From CAZSBG01 sp964605145 (GTDB lineage Bacteria > Zhuqueibacterota > Zhuqueibacteria > Thermofontimicrobiales > Thermofontimicrobiaceae): DNA of 64,000 bases. The notes under the pieces were generated by a model that worked only from the letters and a program-made list of their open reading frames with translations, was not told the DNA's origin and did not search any database. How positions within the stretch are numbered: the first letter of the stretch is position 1; every line of letters starts with the position of its first letter. The translations under genes were made by a program, and so were the position numbers. The stretch spans positions 41,750-105,749 of the forward strand of contig CAZSBG010000005.1 in the NCBI GenBank assembly GCA_964605145.1. The letters are read 5' to 3'. Shown here piece after piece: positions 9,577-18,275 of this stretch.

Positions 9577-11819
9577 GACGATTAGACTACCAGGAAAATG
9601 CCGTTCAAAAATTAGTCGAAAAAACCAATGAGTTACTAAACATATCTGCCAATCGAACCATTGTCTTTAAAGCCCCCACAGGTTCGGGCAAAACCGTAAT
9701 GATGGCGGAATATCTGAAGAATCTGGTCCACTATCGAACTGATGACCAAACTTTTTCTTTTATCTGGGCGGCGCCAAGAAGTTTGCATACGCAAAGCAAG
9801 GAAAAACTGGAAAACCTTTATTATGATTCCAAAGCCCTTAAGTGTTCACTCTTTGAAGATTTAACCGACCGCATGATCGGGGAAAATGAAATTCTGTTTT
9901 TGAACTGGGAAAAAATCAATCAGGCGGATAATATTTACATTCGGGAAAACGAGCAGGAATTTAATCTTGAAAATGTCATCACACGCACCAAAGATGAAGG
10001 CAGAATTCTTTTACTGATTATTGACGAAAGTCATCACACGGCAGGCGCAGATAATACCCGCAATCTGATTAACTTAATTAACGCCAAAGTCACCATTGAA
10101 GTATCGGCAACGCCAAAAATTTCGGGTGATGAAACGGTGACGGTTTATCGGGAACATGTCATCGCCGAAGAGATGATCAAGAAACAGATTGCCATCAATC
10201 CCGATGCGGAAAATATCATCAAGGGAACAACCATTGAAGGTTTTCAAATCGAGACTTCTGACAAAGACACCACCAACGAATTATTGGTAAAAATGGCTTT
10301 GGCAAAAAGAGAGCAACTCAAGAATTTTTACGAGCAGGAAAATTCCGATGTGAATCCCTTGCTGCTGATCCAACTGCCCGACAAACGAGCCGATGTGGAT
10401 TTGAAAGATGAAATCATTTCAATTCTTGAAGATAACCACAAGATTACCGTGAACAACGGCAAACTTGCCATTTACCTTTCCGAAGACAAAGAAAATCTGG
10501 ATACCATCACCAAAAATAACAGTTCTGTGGAAGTGATGATTTTTAAACAAGCCATTGCTTTAGGCTGGGATTGTCCGAGAGCATCCATTCTTGCTTTGTT
10601 TCGGGATTGGCGCAGCATTGTTTTTTCAATCCAGACAGTTGGAAGAATTATGCGCATGTCGGAATTAAAGCATTATTACACAGAAGATTTAAATGTCGGT
10701 TACATTTACACCAATTTGGGCGATATTTCCATTCATCAGGATATTGCCGATGGTTACGCTACTATTTATCATTCAAGGCGCAAAGATACTTATCAGAATA
10801 TTGGGCTTACTTCCTGCCATTCCAAACGCCAGCGTGAACGAACCCGATTAGCCCCATTATTTTTAAAACATTTTAAGAATGCGGCGGATGCACTGGATTT
10901 AAAGAATTCGATTTCCAAAGATGTATCCGCAATAACGCAAAAATTAATTTCAGACGGCATCGTTGAAAATATCGATCAGGAATTTGATCATTTGGAATCC
11001 ATCGCAACCGATCTATTTGAAACGCACTCTGGTTCGGTTGTTCAGAAAAAATTGAACGAAGAAGAAGTGCAAAAGATATTTGATAACTTTATCATTGAAG
11101 CACTTCATCCGCTTTACCCAGAATCAAGATCGGTTGGCAGGTTAAAAGAAGCCATTTACCGTTTTTTTATTGGTGAATTTCCGATGGAATTTCAATATGC
11201 TGGTCTTAATTCACAATTGGTTGTTTTGAACGGAAAAAACAATCAGAAATTTCTTGATGTAATTAATCGAGCAAAACAGACCTACCTTGAAGAAATTGAA
11301 AAGATAGAAAAGGAATTGATGACCGATGAAAATTGGGAAGTGCCGACTTCATTAAATTTTACTGGTGAATTTGAAAAGAAAGCGGATACACTTTCAGTTT
11401 TAGATCCCTTTTATCAAAGTAAAAGCGCATCAAATCCAGAGAAGAATTTTGTTGAGTTTTTGAACAAAAAGGCAAATGAAATTGAATGGTGGTATAAAAA
11501 CGGCGAGCGAGACGGAAGATTCTTTGCAGTACCTTATGAATTAAATGATGAACCCACAACATTTTATGTTGACTGGATTGTAAAATACAAAGATGGAAGA
11601 ATTGGTTTGTTTGACACCAAAGCAGGAATAACCGCCAAAGACGCAAAGGAACGAGCCGAAGGATTGGCAAAATATATAAAATCAGAAAATGAAAAAGGAA
11701 AAAGATTGTTCGGGGGTATTGTAATAGAAAAAGATGGTAGCTTTTGGTACAATGATCAAGATATTTATCACTATGATTGGGAAAGATTAAATGAGTTAGG
11801 ATGGAAAATATTATCTTGA
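9573..11819 (+). CDS. res: Type III restriction enzyme subunit (Res)
   Basis: The 748-residue protein is a superfamily 2 DNA translocase with a nuclease end. Walker A PTGSGKT lies near residues 36-42, DESHHTAG (DEAD/H-type motif II) near 150, the SATP motif follows, and QTVGRIMRM (motif VI) lies near 350-360. The C-terminal part contains TFYVDWIVKYKDGRIGLFDT, matching the PD-(D/E)XK endonuclease fold in which D...(D/E)xK residues bind the metal. With Mod it should cut unmethylated foreign DNA between head-to-head sites. The gene begins inside the end of mod and appears intact. Confidence 0.92.
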   Translation: MRRLDYQENAVQKLVEKTNELLNISANRTIVFKAPTGSGKTVMMAEYLKNLVHYRTDDQTFSFIWAAPRSLHTQSKEKLENLYYDSKALKCSLFEDLTDRMIGENEILFLNWEKINQADNIYIRENEQEFNLENVITRTKDEGRILLLIIDESHHTAGADNTRNLINLINAKVTIEVSATPKISGDETVTVYREHVIAEEMIKKQIAINPDAENIIKGTTIEGFQIETSDKDTTNELLVKMALAKREQLKNFYEQENSDVNPLLLIQLPDKRADVDLKDEIISILEDNHKITVNNGKLAIYLSEDKENLDTITKNNSSVEVMIFKQAIALGWDCPRASILALFRDWRSIVFSIQTVGRIMRMSELKHYYTEDLNVGYIYTNLGDISIHQDIADGYATIYHSRRKDTYQNIGLTSCHSKRQRERTRLAPLFLKHFKNAADALDLKNSISKDVSAITQKLISDGIVENIDQEFDHLESIATDLFETHSGSVVQKKLNEEEVQKIFDNFIIEALHPLYPESRSVGRLKEAIYRFFIGEFPMEFQYAGLNSQLVVLNGKNNQKFLDVINRAKQTYLEEIEKIEKELMTDENWEVPTSLNFTGEFEKKADTLSVLDPFYQSKSASNPEKNFVEFLNKKANEIEWWYKNGERDGRFFAVPYELNDEPTTFYVDWIVKYKDGRIGLFDTKAGITAKDAKERAEGLAKYIKSENEKGKRLFGGIVIEKDGSFWYNDQDIYHYDWERLNELGWKILS

Positions 11820-11843
11820 TTAACTCAGAATTATTAACAATTT

Positions 11844-11936
11844 GCTCAACAGTGTCAATCAAATCTGATTCCAAAAAGACTCTCTCAACATTGTCGAGAG
11901 AATTGATCGAAACAAACAGGCTCGACACTGTCGAGC
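11844..11936. promoter_or_regulatory. Three operator-like palindromes
   Basis: Three related dyads are centred near 11852 (CAACAGTGTCA), 11891 (CAACATTGTCG within CTCTCAACATTGTCGAGAG) and 11928 (GCTCGACACTGTCGAGC, near-perfect). The shared core is CgACAnTGTCg. Spacing between centres is 39 and 37 bp. They fill the 166-bp gap between res and the next plus-strand gene, so they may be operators for the gene at 11986 or degenerate repeats. No regulator gene is adjacent. Confidence 0.45.
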
Positions 11937-11985
11937 TAATTATAATTGAATAAGTACAGTTAAAACTAAATCAATACAGGTCCGC

Positions 11986-12618
11986 ATGCTCGAAAATCAC
12001 AGAAAAAAAATACCAATCACAACTCTCGCTGTCGAATTCTTCTCCATTGTGCTGGCCGTTCTGCTGGCGTTTTTGCTGAATGAATGGCGCCTGAATCGCT
12101 CCAATGAAAAACTAATGGAAATTGCCCTGATGAGTATTCTGGAGGAGATTCAGACCAATAGCAATATTTTGGAGAAAAATTCGCCTTATCATGTGGAGTT
12201 TTACAACTTTCTCCATGAACAGGAAAAGCAATTGGAGAGCGGTTCTCTTAAACCGGAAGATGTGAGAATATTCAAGCCGGGCGTGCCTCTCAACCTGGGT
12301 TCGCTCATCGACATTGCGTGGACTACCGCCAACGAAACCGGGGCAGTCGCGCTTTTAGATTATCCTCTGGCTAAAAGTTTGTTTCACGTCTATCACATTC
12401 AAAACGAATTCAACCTGTTAGCCCATTCGTTTTATAATAATATTTTCAATAACCTGGATTTTTACGACAAGAAACGATCCAGGAGCATTCTGTTTTTAAT
12501 GGAAACGATGTTTCGAAATATCGTTGAAACGGAAAAGTTGTTGATTACGAAATATAAAAATTCTATCGAGCAGATACAGATTCATCAAGGTATCATTTCA
12601 AAAAAGGTCTCAAAATAA
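11986..12618 (+). CDS. Single-pass membrane protein, DUF6090-like
   Basis: The 210-residue product has a short basic N-terminus, one membrane helix (about residues 14-31, VEFFSIVLAVLLAFLLNEW) and a long helical, charged remainder. The pattern of a helix ending in NEWR followed by a conserved leading helix (MEIALMSILEEIQTN) resembles the DUF6090 type of small membrane proteins from Bacteroidetes and relatives, for which no function is established. The family assignment is from memory of the pattern and is uncertain. Its upstream region carries three operator-like palindromes. Confidence 0.6.
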   Translation: MLENHRKKIPITTLAVEFFSIVLAVLLAFLLNEWRLNRSNEKLMEIALMSILEEIQTNSNILEKNSPYHVEFYNFLHEQEKQLESGSLKPEDVRIFKPGVPLNLGSLIDIAWTTANETGAVALLDYPLAKSLFHVYHIQNEFNLLAHSFYNNIFNNLDFYDKKRSRSILFLMETMFRNIVETEKLLITKYKNSIEQIQIHQGIISKKVSK

Positions 12619-12675
12619 ATAATCACGTTTTCTGATAGTATCAATCAGAAAACTCAATCATTACGGGAGGATATT

Positions 12676-12915
12676 ATGAACATAATTTATTTTCTTATCA
12701 TCGGTATTATCGCAGGCTGGCTCGCCGGCCAAATTATGAAAGGCAAAGGCTTTGGTTTAGTTGGAAATCTCGTTGTTGGCGTGATTGGTGCGATCCTCGG
12801 CGGGTTTCTTTTTGGATTAGTCGGCCTCACGACTGTCGGTTTAATTGGCGAGTTGATCGCAGCGCTTGTCGGAGCCATAGTACTCTTATGGATTATCAGT
12901 CTCATCAAGAAATAA
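12676..12915 (+). CDS. GlsB/YeaQ/YmgE-family stress membrane protein
   Basis: The 79-residue product is almost entirely hydrophobic with about three membrane helices. It has the family pattern IIGIIAGWLAGQIMKGKGFG, then a Gly-rich GNLVVGVIGAILGGFLFG. The family was formerly called transglycosylase-associated protein. It is linked to general stress responses but has no known biochemical activity. GGGAGGA precedes the ATG at a good distance. Confidence 0.92.
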   Translation: MNIIYFLIIGIIAGWLAGQIMKGKGFGLVGNLVVGVIGAILGGFLFGLVGLTTVGLIGELIAALVGAIVLLWIISLIKK

Positions 12916-13029
12916 CTTTGAATCATCATTTTTTTTTCATATAATTGAATAAATTTTGAGGCCTTTTTTATTTTTTTCAAACTACCGTAAAACAGATATT
13001 TTATTTAATTCAGACAAGGACTTTGTCCC

Positions 13030-14556
13030 ATGAATTACGACCAGGATTTACAATCCATTCAGCAGGCGCGAACGTTGTGCAGCGAGGCCAAAGAAGCGCT
13101 GGAAAAGATGAAATCGTTCACGCAAAAAGATGTGGACCGCATCGTTTCCGGGATGGTGGAAGCAGGCGCCCGGGCGGCCCGGCGTTTAGCCGAATTGGCT
13201 GTGGAGGAAACCGGTTTCGGTGTTGTGGCCGATAAAACGGTGAAGAACGAGCTTGCCACGCGCCGCGTTTATGAATACATCCGCGACATGAAAACCGTAG
13301 GCGTGATCCGCGATATTCGCAAAGATAAAATTGTGGAGATCGCCGAGCCGGTCGGCGTCGTTGCAGGAATCATCCCGGTGACCAATCCCACTTCCACCAC
13401 GCTGTTCAAGGCCATCATTGCGCTCAAGGCGAAAAATACCATCGTTTTCTCGCCGCATCCGAACGCGGTTCGGTGCACCAAAGCCACGGTGGATTTGCTT
13501 CAAAAAACAATCGAATCGCTGGGTGCGCCCCGGGGGGCCATAAGCGTCATCACCATGCCCACGATGAAAGCCTCCGAAGAATTGATGACAAATCCCAACA
13601 TTGCCGTTATCCTTGCCACAGGCGGGGGCGCCATGGTGAAAAGCGCGTACAGTTCCGGCAAGCCGGCGTTCGGTGTCGGCCCGGGAAATGTGCCGGCGTT
13701 TATCGAGCGTTCGGCAGATGTGCGCAAAGCCGTGGCCGATATTATCGCGTCCAAAACTTTTGACAACGGCACGGTCTGCGCTTCCGAGCAATCCATTATC
13801 GTGGACAAAGCCATCAGCCGCGAAGTGAAGCGCGCACTGAAAGACCACCGCGCATATTTGATGAACAAGCAGGAATCCAACCAGGTCGCCAAAGTTTTGG
13901 TGGACTCCCGGCTGACCATCAATCCCAAACTTGTGGGACAGCCGGCGCACTTCATCGCACAGCAGGCTGGATTTCAGGTGCCGCAGGATACCACGCTGTT
14001 AGTAGCCGAACTGGACGGCGTTGGCCGGGATTTCCCGTTGTCCGTGGAAAAGCTCTCCCCGGTCATTGCGTATTACGAAGTGGACGGCTGGGAACAGGGA
14101 TGCAATCGCTGCATCGAGCTGCTGAAATTCGGCGGCATGGGCCATTCGCTGGCCATCCATTCCAACAATCGCGACGTGATTATGGAATTCGCGCTGAAAA
14201 AACCGGCGTACCGAATTCTCGTCAACACGCCGAGCACGCACGGCGCAGTTGGCTACACCACCAATCTGCCGCCGTCGCTCACATTGGGCTGCGGCACGTA
14301 TGGCGGCAACATCACTTCGGACAATATTTCGCCGCAGCATTTAATCAACGTCAAACGGCTGGCGTTCGAAACGAGGCCATTAACGCATGACCGCGTTTCC
14401 AGCGCGGACGTTTTCACCGGCGGACAGAAGAAATTGATCACTGAAAAAGATATTAGGCAAGCCATCGCACAGGGAGCCAAAATTAAGTTGGGCAAAGATG
14501 TAATCGTGACGCCATTGGCAAAGGATTTGGGAAAAGAACATGATATTTTTGAGTGA
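13030..14556 (+). CDS. CoA-acylating aldehyde dehydrogenase (EutE/PduP/AdhE-N type)
   Basis: The 508-residue enzyme should interconvert an aldehyde and acyl-CoA with NAD+. The catalytic cysteine is Cys250 in FDNGTVCASEQS, a signature of the CoA-acylating branch. The nucleotide-binding segment VGVVAGIIPVTNPTSTTLFK and GVGPGNVPAFIE are also conserved. After the catalytic fold there is a C-terminal tail of about 40 residues (ITEKDIRQAIAQGAKIKLGK to the end). It resembles a small element seen in enzymes linked to bacterial microcompartments, such as the N-terminus of EutT. No shell-protein gene is in the window, and the substrate is not known. Acetaldehyde is the default guess. Confidence 0.85.
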   Translation: MNYDQDLQSIQQARTLCSEAKEALEKMKSFTQKDVDRIVSGMVEAGARAARRLAELAVEETGFGVVADKTVKNELATRRVYEYIRDMKTVGVIRDIRKDKIVEIAEPVGVVAGIIPVTNPTSTTLFKAIIALKAKNTIVFSPHPNAVRCTKATVDLLQKTIESLGAPRGAISVITMPTMKASEELMTNPNIAVILATGGGAMVKSAYSSGKPAFGVGPGNVPAFIERSADVRKAVADIIASKTFDNGTVCASEQSIIVDKAISREVKRALKDHRAYLMNKQESNQVAKVLVDSRLTINPKLVGQPAHFIAQQAGFQVPQDTTLLVAELDGVGRDFPLSVEKLSPVIAYYEVDGWEQGCNRCIELLKFGGMGHSLAIHSNNRDVIMEFALKKPAYRILVNTPSTHGAVGYTTNLPPSLTLGCGTYGGNITSDNISPQHLINVKRLAFETRPLTHDRVSSADVFTGGQKKLITEKDIRQAIAQGAKIKLGKDVIVTPLAKDLGKEHDIFE

Positions 14557-14777
14557 ACTTCGAATAGCCTACTTTCAATTCCATACAGGCAACGTCACAA
14601 ATATTCAACATTTCAATTTCAGAAAATTCATCCACTATTTCCTGCGACAAACTTTACTCTCAAATCAAACTGAATTCAACACAAATTTTTCAATAATTTT
14701 AATTGGTATTTTTCAAAAAATTTCTTATATTGGTCGTTTTTTGCCACTCTGCAATTCTGATTAGAAAGGAGGTTCGC

Positions 14778-15356
14778 ATGTTGCCAACCGGAATGAGTCT
14801 GTATTTCGCTATTGGTTTTATGATATCCTTTTCTTTATTACTGAATGGTGGTGATGAAAATGGGAAGTCCGAGCCAACCGTTGTCCCTTCCGTCGATTTG
14901 AATCGCTACGTAGGCACGTGGTACGAAATCGCGAAAATCCCGAACCGCTTTCAGCGAAAATGCGACAGCGGCACCACAGCAGAATACCGGCTCCGCGAAG
15001 ACGGGAACATCGATGTTATCAATCGCTGCAGCAATAAAGATGGCACGCAAATTCAGGCGAAAGGAATTGCCAAAATCGTCGATAAAACGACCAATGCGAA
15101 ACTCAAAGTCAGTTTTGTCAGAATTCTGGGACTGTCGCTATTTTGGGGCGACTACTGGATTATTGGTCTGGGAAAAAATTACGAATACGCCATTGTCGGA
15201 ACACCCAGTCGAAAATACGGCTGGATTCTTGCCCGGCAGCCAAAGCTTCCGCAGGAAAGCATGGATATAATTCACCGAATTCTGCGTGAACAGGGCTATA
15301 ATCCGGAAAAATTAGAAAAAACAATTCATTCAATAGATTCAAATTCACTACCATAA
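14778..15356 (+). CDS. Bacterial lipocalin (Blc-like)
   Basis: ATG 14778 is chosen because AAAGGAGG lies just before it; a longer frame from 14703 has no such site. The 192-residue product has an N-terminal hydrophobic segment and then the lipocalin signature YVGTWYEIAKIPNRFQRKC, followed by a beta-rich domain ending in WILARQPKLPQE. Blc-type lipocalins bind lysophospholipids or fatty acids in the cell envelope. Blc of Escherichia coli is a lipoprotein, but no lipobox cysteine is visible in this leader, so this protein is probably soluble or held by its N-terminal helix. Confidence 0.88.
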   Translation: MLPTGMSLYFAIGFMISFSLLLNGGDENGKSEPTVVPSVDLNRYVGTWYEIAKIPNRFQRKCDSGTTAEYRLREDGNIDVINRCSNKDGTQIQAKGIAKIVDKTTNAKLKVSFVRILGLSLFWGDYWIIGLGKNYEYAIVGTPSRKYGWILARQPKLPQESMDIIHRILREQGYNPEKLEKTIHSIDSNSLP

Positions 15357-15399
15357 ACTACTTGGAAACAATCAAATATATTTAGCTTTTGGAGGAACC

Positions 15400-15957
15400 G
15401 TGAGCATTTTAATTCCTAAACAAATGTTTTTCACCAAAGGTGTTGGTTGCCATCGTAACAAACTTCAGAGTTTTGAGTTGGCGCTTCGCAGTTGCGGGAT
15501 TGAACGATGCAATTTAGTCAATGTGTCGAGTATTTTCCCGCCTGAATGTAAAATCATATCCAAAGAAAAAGGAGTGAGATTATTACAGCCGGGCCAGATC
15601 ACTTTTGTCGTCATGGCAAAAGCAGCCACGGACGAACCGAATCGCCTTGTCGCCGCATCGATCGGATTGGCTCAACCAAAAGATAGAAAACAATACGGTT
15701 ATATTAGTGAACATCATTCCTTTGGAGACACGCAAAAGAAAGCATCGGATTTTGCCGAAGATTTAGCCGCCACCATGCTGGCATCCACGCTCGGCATTGA
15801 ACTGGATCCGGACAAAGCATGGGACGAACGAAAACAATTATACATTACCGATAAAAATCGGCAATTCAAAAGCCGAAGCATCGCTCAAACTGCGAAAGGT
15901 CATAAAGACGGCCTGTGGACGACCGTTGTTGCCTGTGCAGTCATGTTAACCGAATAA
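15400..15957 (+). CDS. pdaD: Pyruvoyl-dependent arginine decarboxylase
   Basis: This enzyme decarboxylates arginine to agmatine. The 185-residue proenzyme cleaves itself between two serines; the matching site here is NVSSIFPP (Ser43-Ser44), with Ser44 becoming the pyruvoyl group. Other family features are GVGCHRNKLQSFE at the N-terminus, the acidic pocket segment, and WTTVVACAVML at the C-terminus. Translation starts at GTG with GGAGGA five bases upstream. It is the first gene of a tight operon with a deoxyhypusine-synthase-like enzyme (13-bp gap) and agmatinase. The context strongly supports polyamine synthesis rather than acid resistance. Confidence 0.93.
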   Translation: MSILIPKQMFFTKGVGCHRNKLQSFELALRSCGIERCNLVNVSSIFPPECKIISKEKGVRLLQPGQITFVVMAKAATDEPNRLVAASIGLAQPKDRKQYGYISEHHSFGDTQKKASDFAEDLAATMLASTLGIELDPDKAWDERKQLYITDKNRQFKSRSIAQTAKGHKDGLWTTVVACAVMLTE

Positions 15958-15970
15958 ACCGGGATATGCA

Positions 15971-17038
15971 ATGAAACATCATTCATTATTTGGAAACGCG
16001 CCGGATATTATTCCACAACCCATGGAAAAAGGCTGGGCCATCGACACGTTGCTGGATTATATGGGGCACACATCGTTCGAAGCGAGAAATGTGTATCGCG
16101 GCGCCAAATTATTCAAAACAATGATTCATGAAAACGATGTCATCTGGCTTGGCATTGCCGGGGCGGGAATTGCCGGCGGCATGGGCGGCATGGTCATTTC
16201 TCTGATAGAAGCAGGATTCATCGATATCATCTGCTCCACCGGAGCCCAGGTGTATCACGATCTCCATTTCGCGTTCGATTTGCCGGTAAAGGCAATTCAT
16301 CCCACGTGGGACGATAATGTGCTGCGTCGCCACGGCGACACCAGAATTTACGACATCGGCATTCGCGAAAAGGAAACGCTGGAAGCCCAGGATGAAATTA
16401 TCCGTGAATTTGTGAAGACGAACTACGACCAGCTTTCAAAACGCGAACTTGCCAGTTGGGAATTCAACAACCTGTTAGGCGGCTGGGTAAAAAAGCACGC
16501 CAAATTTCCGGAGCGCAGTTTTGTGGTGAAAGCATTCGAGCAGGGCGTGCCGATTTTCTGGGATTCGCTGTCCAACCATTCCATTGCCATGAATTTAACC
16601 CGAACCGACCGCGAAGGCTTCCCGGTGAGGCTGTCGGCCCAAAAAGACATATTCGATTCCGCCGCGATATCGTTTTCATCCGGCGGAACGAGCTTTGTCG
16701 AATGGGGCGGCGGCGGCCCGAAGAATTTCATTCAGCAAACCGGGCCAACCATCAGTCAGATTTTGTCCATCGACTTCGAAGGCGCGGAACGGGGACTGCA
16801 AATCAGCACGGCCGTGGAACGGGAAGGCAGCCTTTCCAGTTGCACATTTGGCGAAGCGGTCACCTGGGGAAAATACCAAAGCGACGATCCAGACAAGCTG
16901 GTGCAAATATGGGGTGAATACAGCATCATTTTTCCGCTGTTAGCCGCGTATGTGCTGGAATTATGTTCGCCGCGGACGCCGCGAAATTTTATTTCGATTA
17001 TGCCCGAATACATTCAAAAGCTGGAAACCGCACAATGA
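15971..17038 (+). CDS. Deoxyhypusine synthase-family protein, probable homospermidine synthase
   Basis: The 355-residue protein belongs to the deoxyhypusine synthase fold. An NAD-binding region includes GIAGAGIAGGMGGM, and the catalytic lysine that forms the imine intermediate is kept (Lys301 in GEAVTWGKY). The segment CSTGAQVYHDLHFAF also matches the family. Bacteria lack eIF5A, so bacterial homologues must act on other substrates; characterised ones make homospermidine by moving an aminobutyl group onto putrescine. The position between arginine decarboxylase and agmatinase supports this. Its stop overlaps the start of the agmatinase gene (ATGA). Transfer to agmatine instead of putrescine remains possible. 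Confidence 0.85.
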   Translation: MKHHSLFGNAPDIIPQPMEKGWAIDTLLDYMGHTSFEARNVYRGAKLFKTMIHENDVIWLGIAGAGIAGGMGGMVISLIEAGFIDIICSTGAQVYHDLHFAFDLPVKAIHPTWDDNVLRRHGDTRIYDIGIREKETLEAQDEIIREFVKTNYDQLSKRELASWEFNNLLGGWVKKHAKFPERSFVVKAFEQGVPIFWDSLSNHSIAMNLTRTDREGFPVRLSAQKDIFDSAAISFSSGGTSFVEWGGGGPKNFIQQTGPTISQILSIDFEGAERGLQISTAVEREGSLSSCTFGEAVTWGKYQSDDPDKLVQIWGEYSIIFPLLAAYVLELCSPRTPRNFISIMPEYIQKLETAQ

Positions 17039-17904
17039 AAAAATATGAAAAGCAGTTCCTCGGAATAGAAAACGAGCAGTTTTCGTTTGAAGAATCCGAA
17101 ATAATTGTGGTGCCGTTTCCTTTCGAAGGCGCTGTGTCCTACGGCAAAGGCACTGCGGAAGGCCCGGACGCGATTCTCGATGCGTCGTATTATCTGGAAC
17201 TGTACGATGAAATTTTGAAGTTTGAACCGTCCCGTAAGGGCATTTTCACCGCAGCGCCGCCGCTTATTCCGGACGAGCCGGAGCGCATGGCCGAAACCGT
17301 TTACCTGACCATCCGCGAGCTTCTCCAGAACGATAAATTCATCGTGGCCATCGGCGGCGATCATTCCATTTCTTCCGGGTACGTCCGCGCGCTGCATGAA
17401 AAATTTGACATGTTTTCAGTCATTCAATTCGACGCCCACTCAGATCTGCGCGACAGCTACGAGGGCACTCCGTTCAGCCATGCCAGCGTGATGGCGCGAA
17501 TTCGGGAAATGACAAAAAACACGCTGCAGCTTGGCACTCGCAGCATGTCTGTGGAAGAAGCGCAATTGGTGGAAAAGGAAAACATGTCGCTGCTCAGCAT
17601 GCACGATCTGCGACACGGTAACGCTGATTTGGATTCGCTGTTGGACAAACTGCCGGACCCGGTGTTCATCACGTTTGATGTGGATGTATTCGACTGGAGC
17701 GTCGTCCGAAGCACCGGCACCCCGGAGCCGGGCGGATTGCTCTGGGATGAAACCATGCGGTTGCTATTCAAGATTTTTTCGAAAAAGACTGTGGTCGGTT
17801 TCGATGTCGTGGAATTGTCCAAACACGAAGGCGATCCCAACTCGCCCTTTGCCGTGGCCAAGCTGATTTACAAGATGATCGGATTCAAGTTTTTCAGTAA
17901 GTAG
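17035..17904 (+). CDS. speB: Agmatinase / ureohydrolase
   Basis: The enzyme hydrolyses agmatine to putrescine and urea at a binuclear manganese centre. Ligand motifs GGDHS, FDAHSDLRD and FDVDVFD are all present, as is the GTPFSHA segment between them. The 289-residue length is normal. ATG 17035, overlapping the previous stop, is chosen over an in-frame ATG at 16963 inside the upstream gene. With the decarboxylase at 15400 it completes arginine to putrescine. A related guanidino substrate cannot be excluded, but the operon argues for agmatine. Confidence 0.93.
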   Translation: MKKYEKQFLGIENEQFSFEESEIIVVPFPFEGAVSYGKGTAEGPDAILDASYYLELYDEILKFEPSRKGIFTAAPPLIPDEPERMAETVYLTIRELLQNDKFIVAIGGDHSISSGYVRALHEKFDMFSVIQFDAHSDLRDSYEGTPFSHASVMARIREMTKNTLQLGTRSMSVEEAQLVEKENMSLLSMHDLRHGNADLDSLLDKLPDPVFITFDVDVFDWSVVRSTGTPEPGGLLWDETMRLLFKIFSKKTVVGFDVVELSKHEGDPNSPFAVAKLIYKMIGFKFFSK

Positions 17905-18275
17905 TATGCTTGCTCCAATGCACTGCGTTAGAGCGCAATTAATGTTCACTTTCAATCGCTTTGAAGGCTTTCCGTTACCATTCAGGAGCGTGGGAACAAG
18001 AGAACAGTTTCACCGCACACAATTTACCTTTAGTGAAACATCAAACGGTTTTAAAATCACATAAGTTTAAAACAAACTCAAGCGAATCTTCTTCACACTT
18101 ATTTCTATTTTTTAAATCCGCGAGAATGCGCCGAAGGACGCATCTGCCTCAGGCACGATCCGTGCGGAACGTCCACCATCTTATAGGCGGATCATCAGCG
18201 TCATCCGTGTGCCATCATTTTTCAAACCAGTTGAATGATATTTTAGAGTCCCGAACAATTCACAGAGGCTTTCAT
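17905..18275 (+). other. Intergenic sequence with repeat-like words
   Basis: No gene is supported here. An open frame runs into the symporter from 17961 but has no ribosome-binding site and unlikely composition. The stretch 18115-18215 contains AATCCGCGAGAATGCG and CAGCGTCATCCGTGTGCC, a type of degenerate intergenic repeat seen in many environmental genomes. Confidence 0.4.

Noticed and set aside
13030..14556. A bacterial microcompartment locus
   Set aside because: Only the aldehyde dehydrogenase has a compartment-like tail; no shell proteins or other compartment enzymes are in the window.
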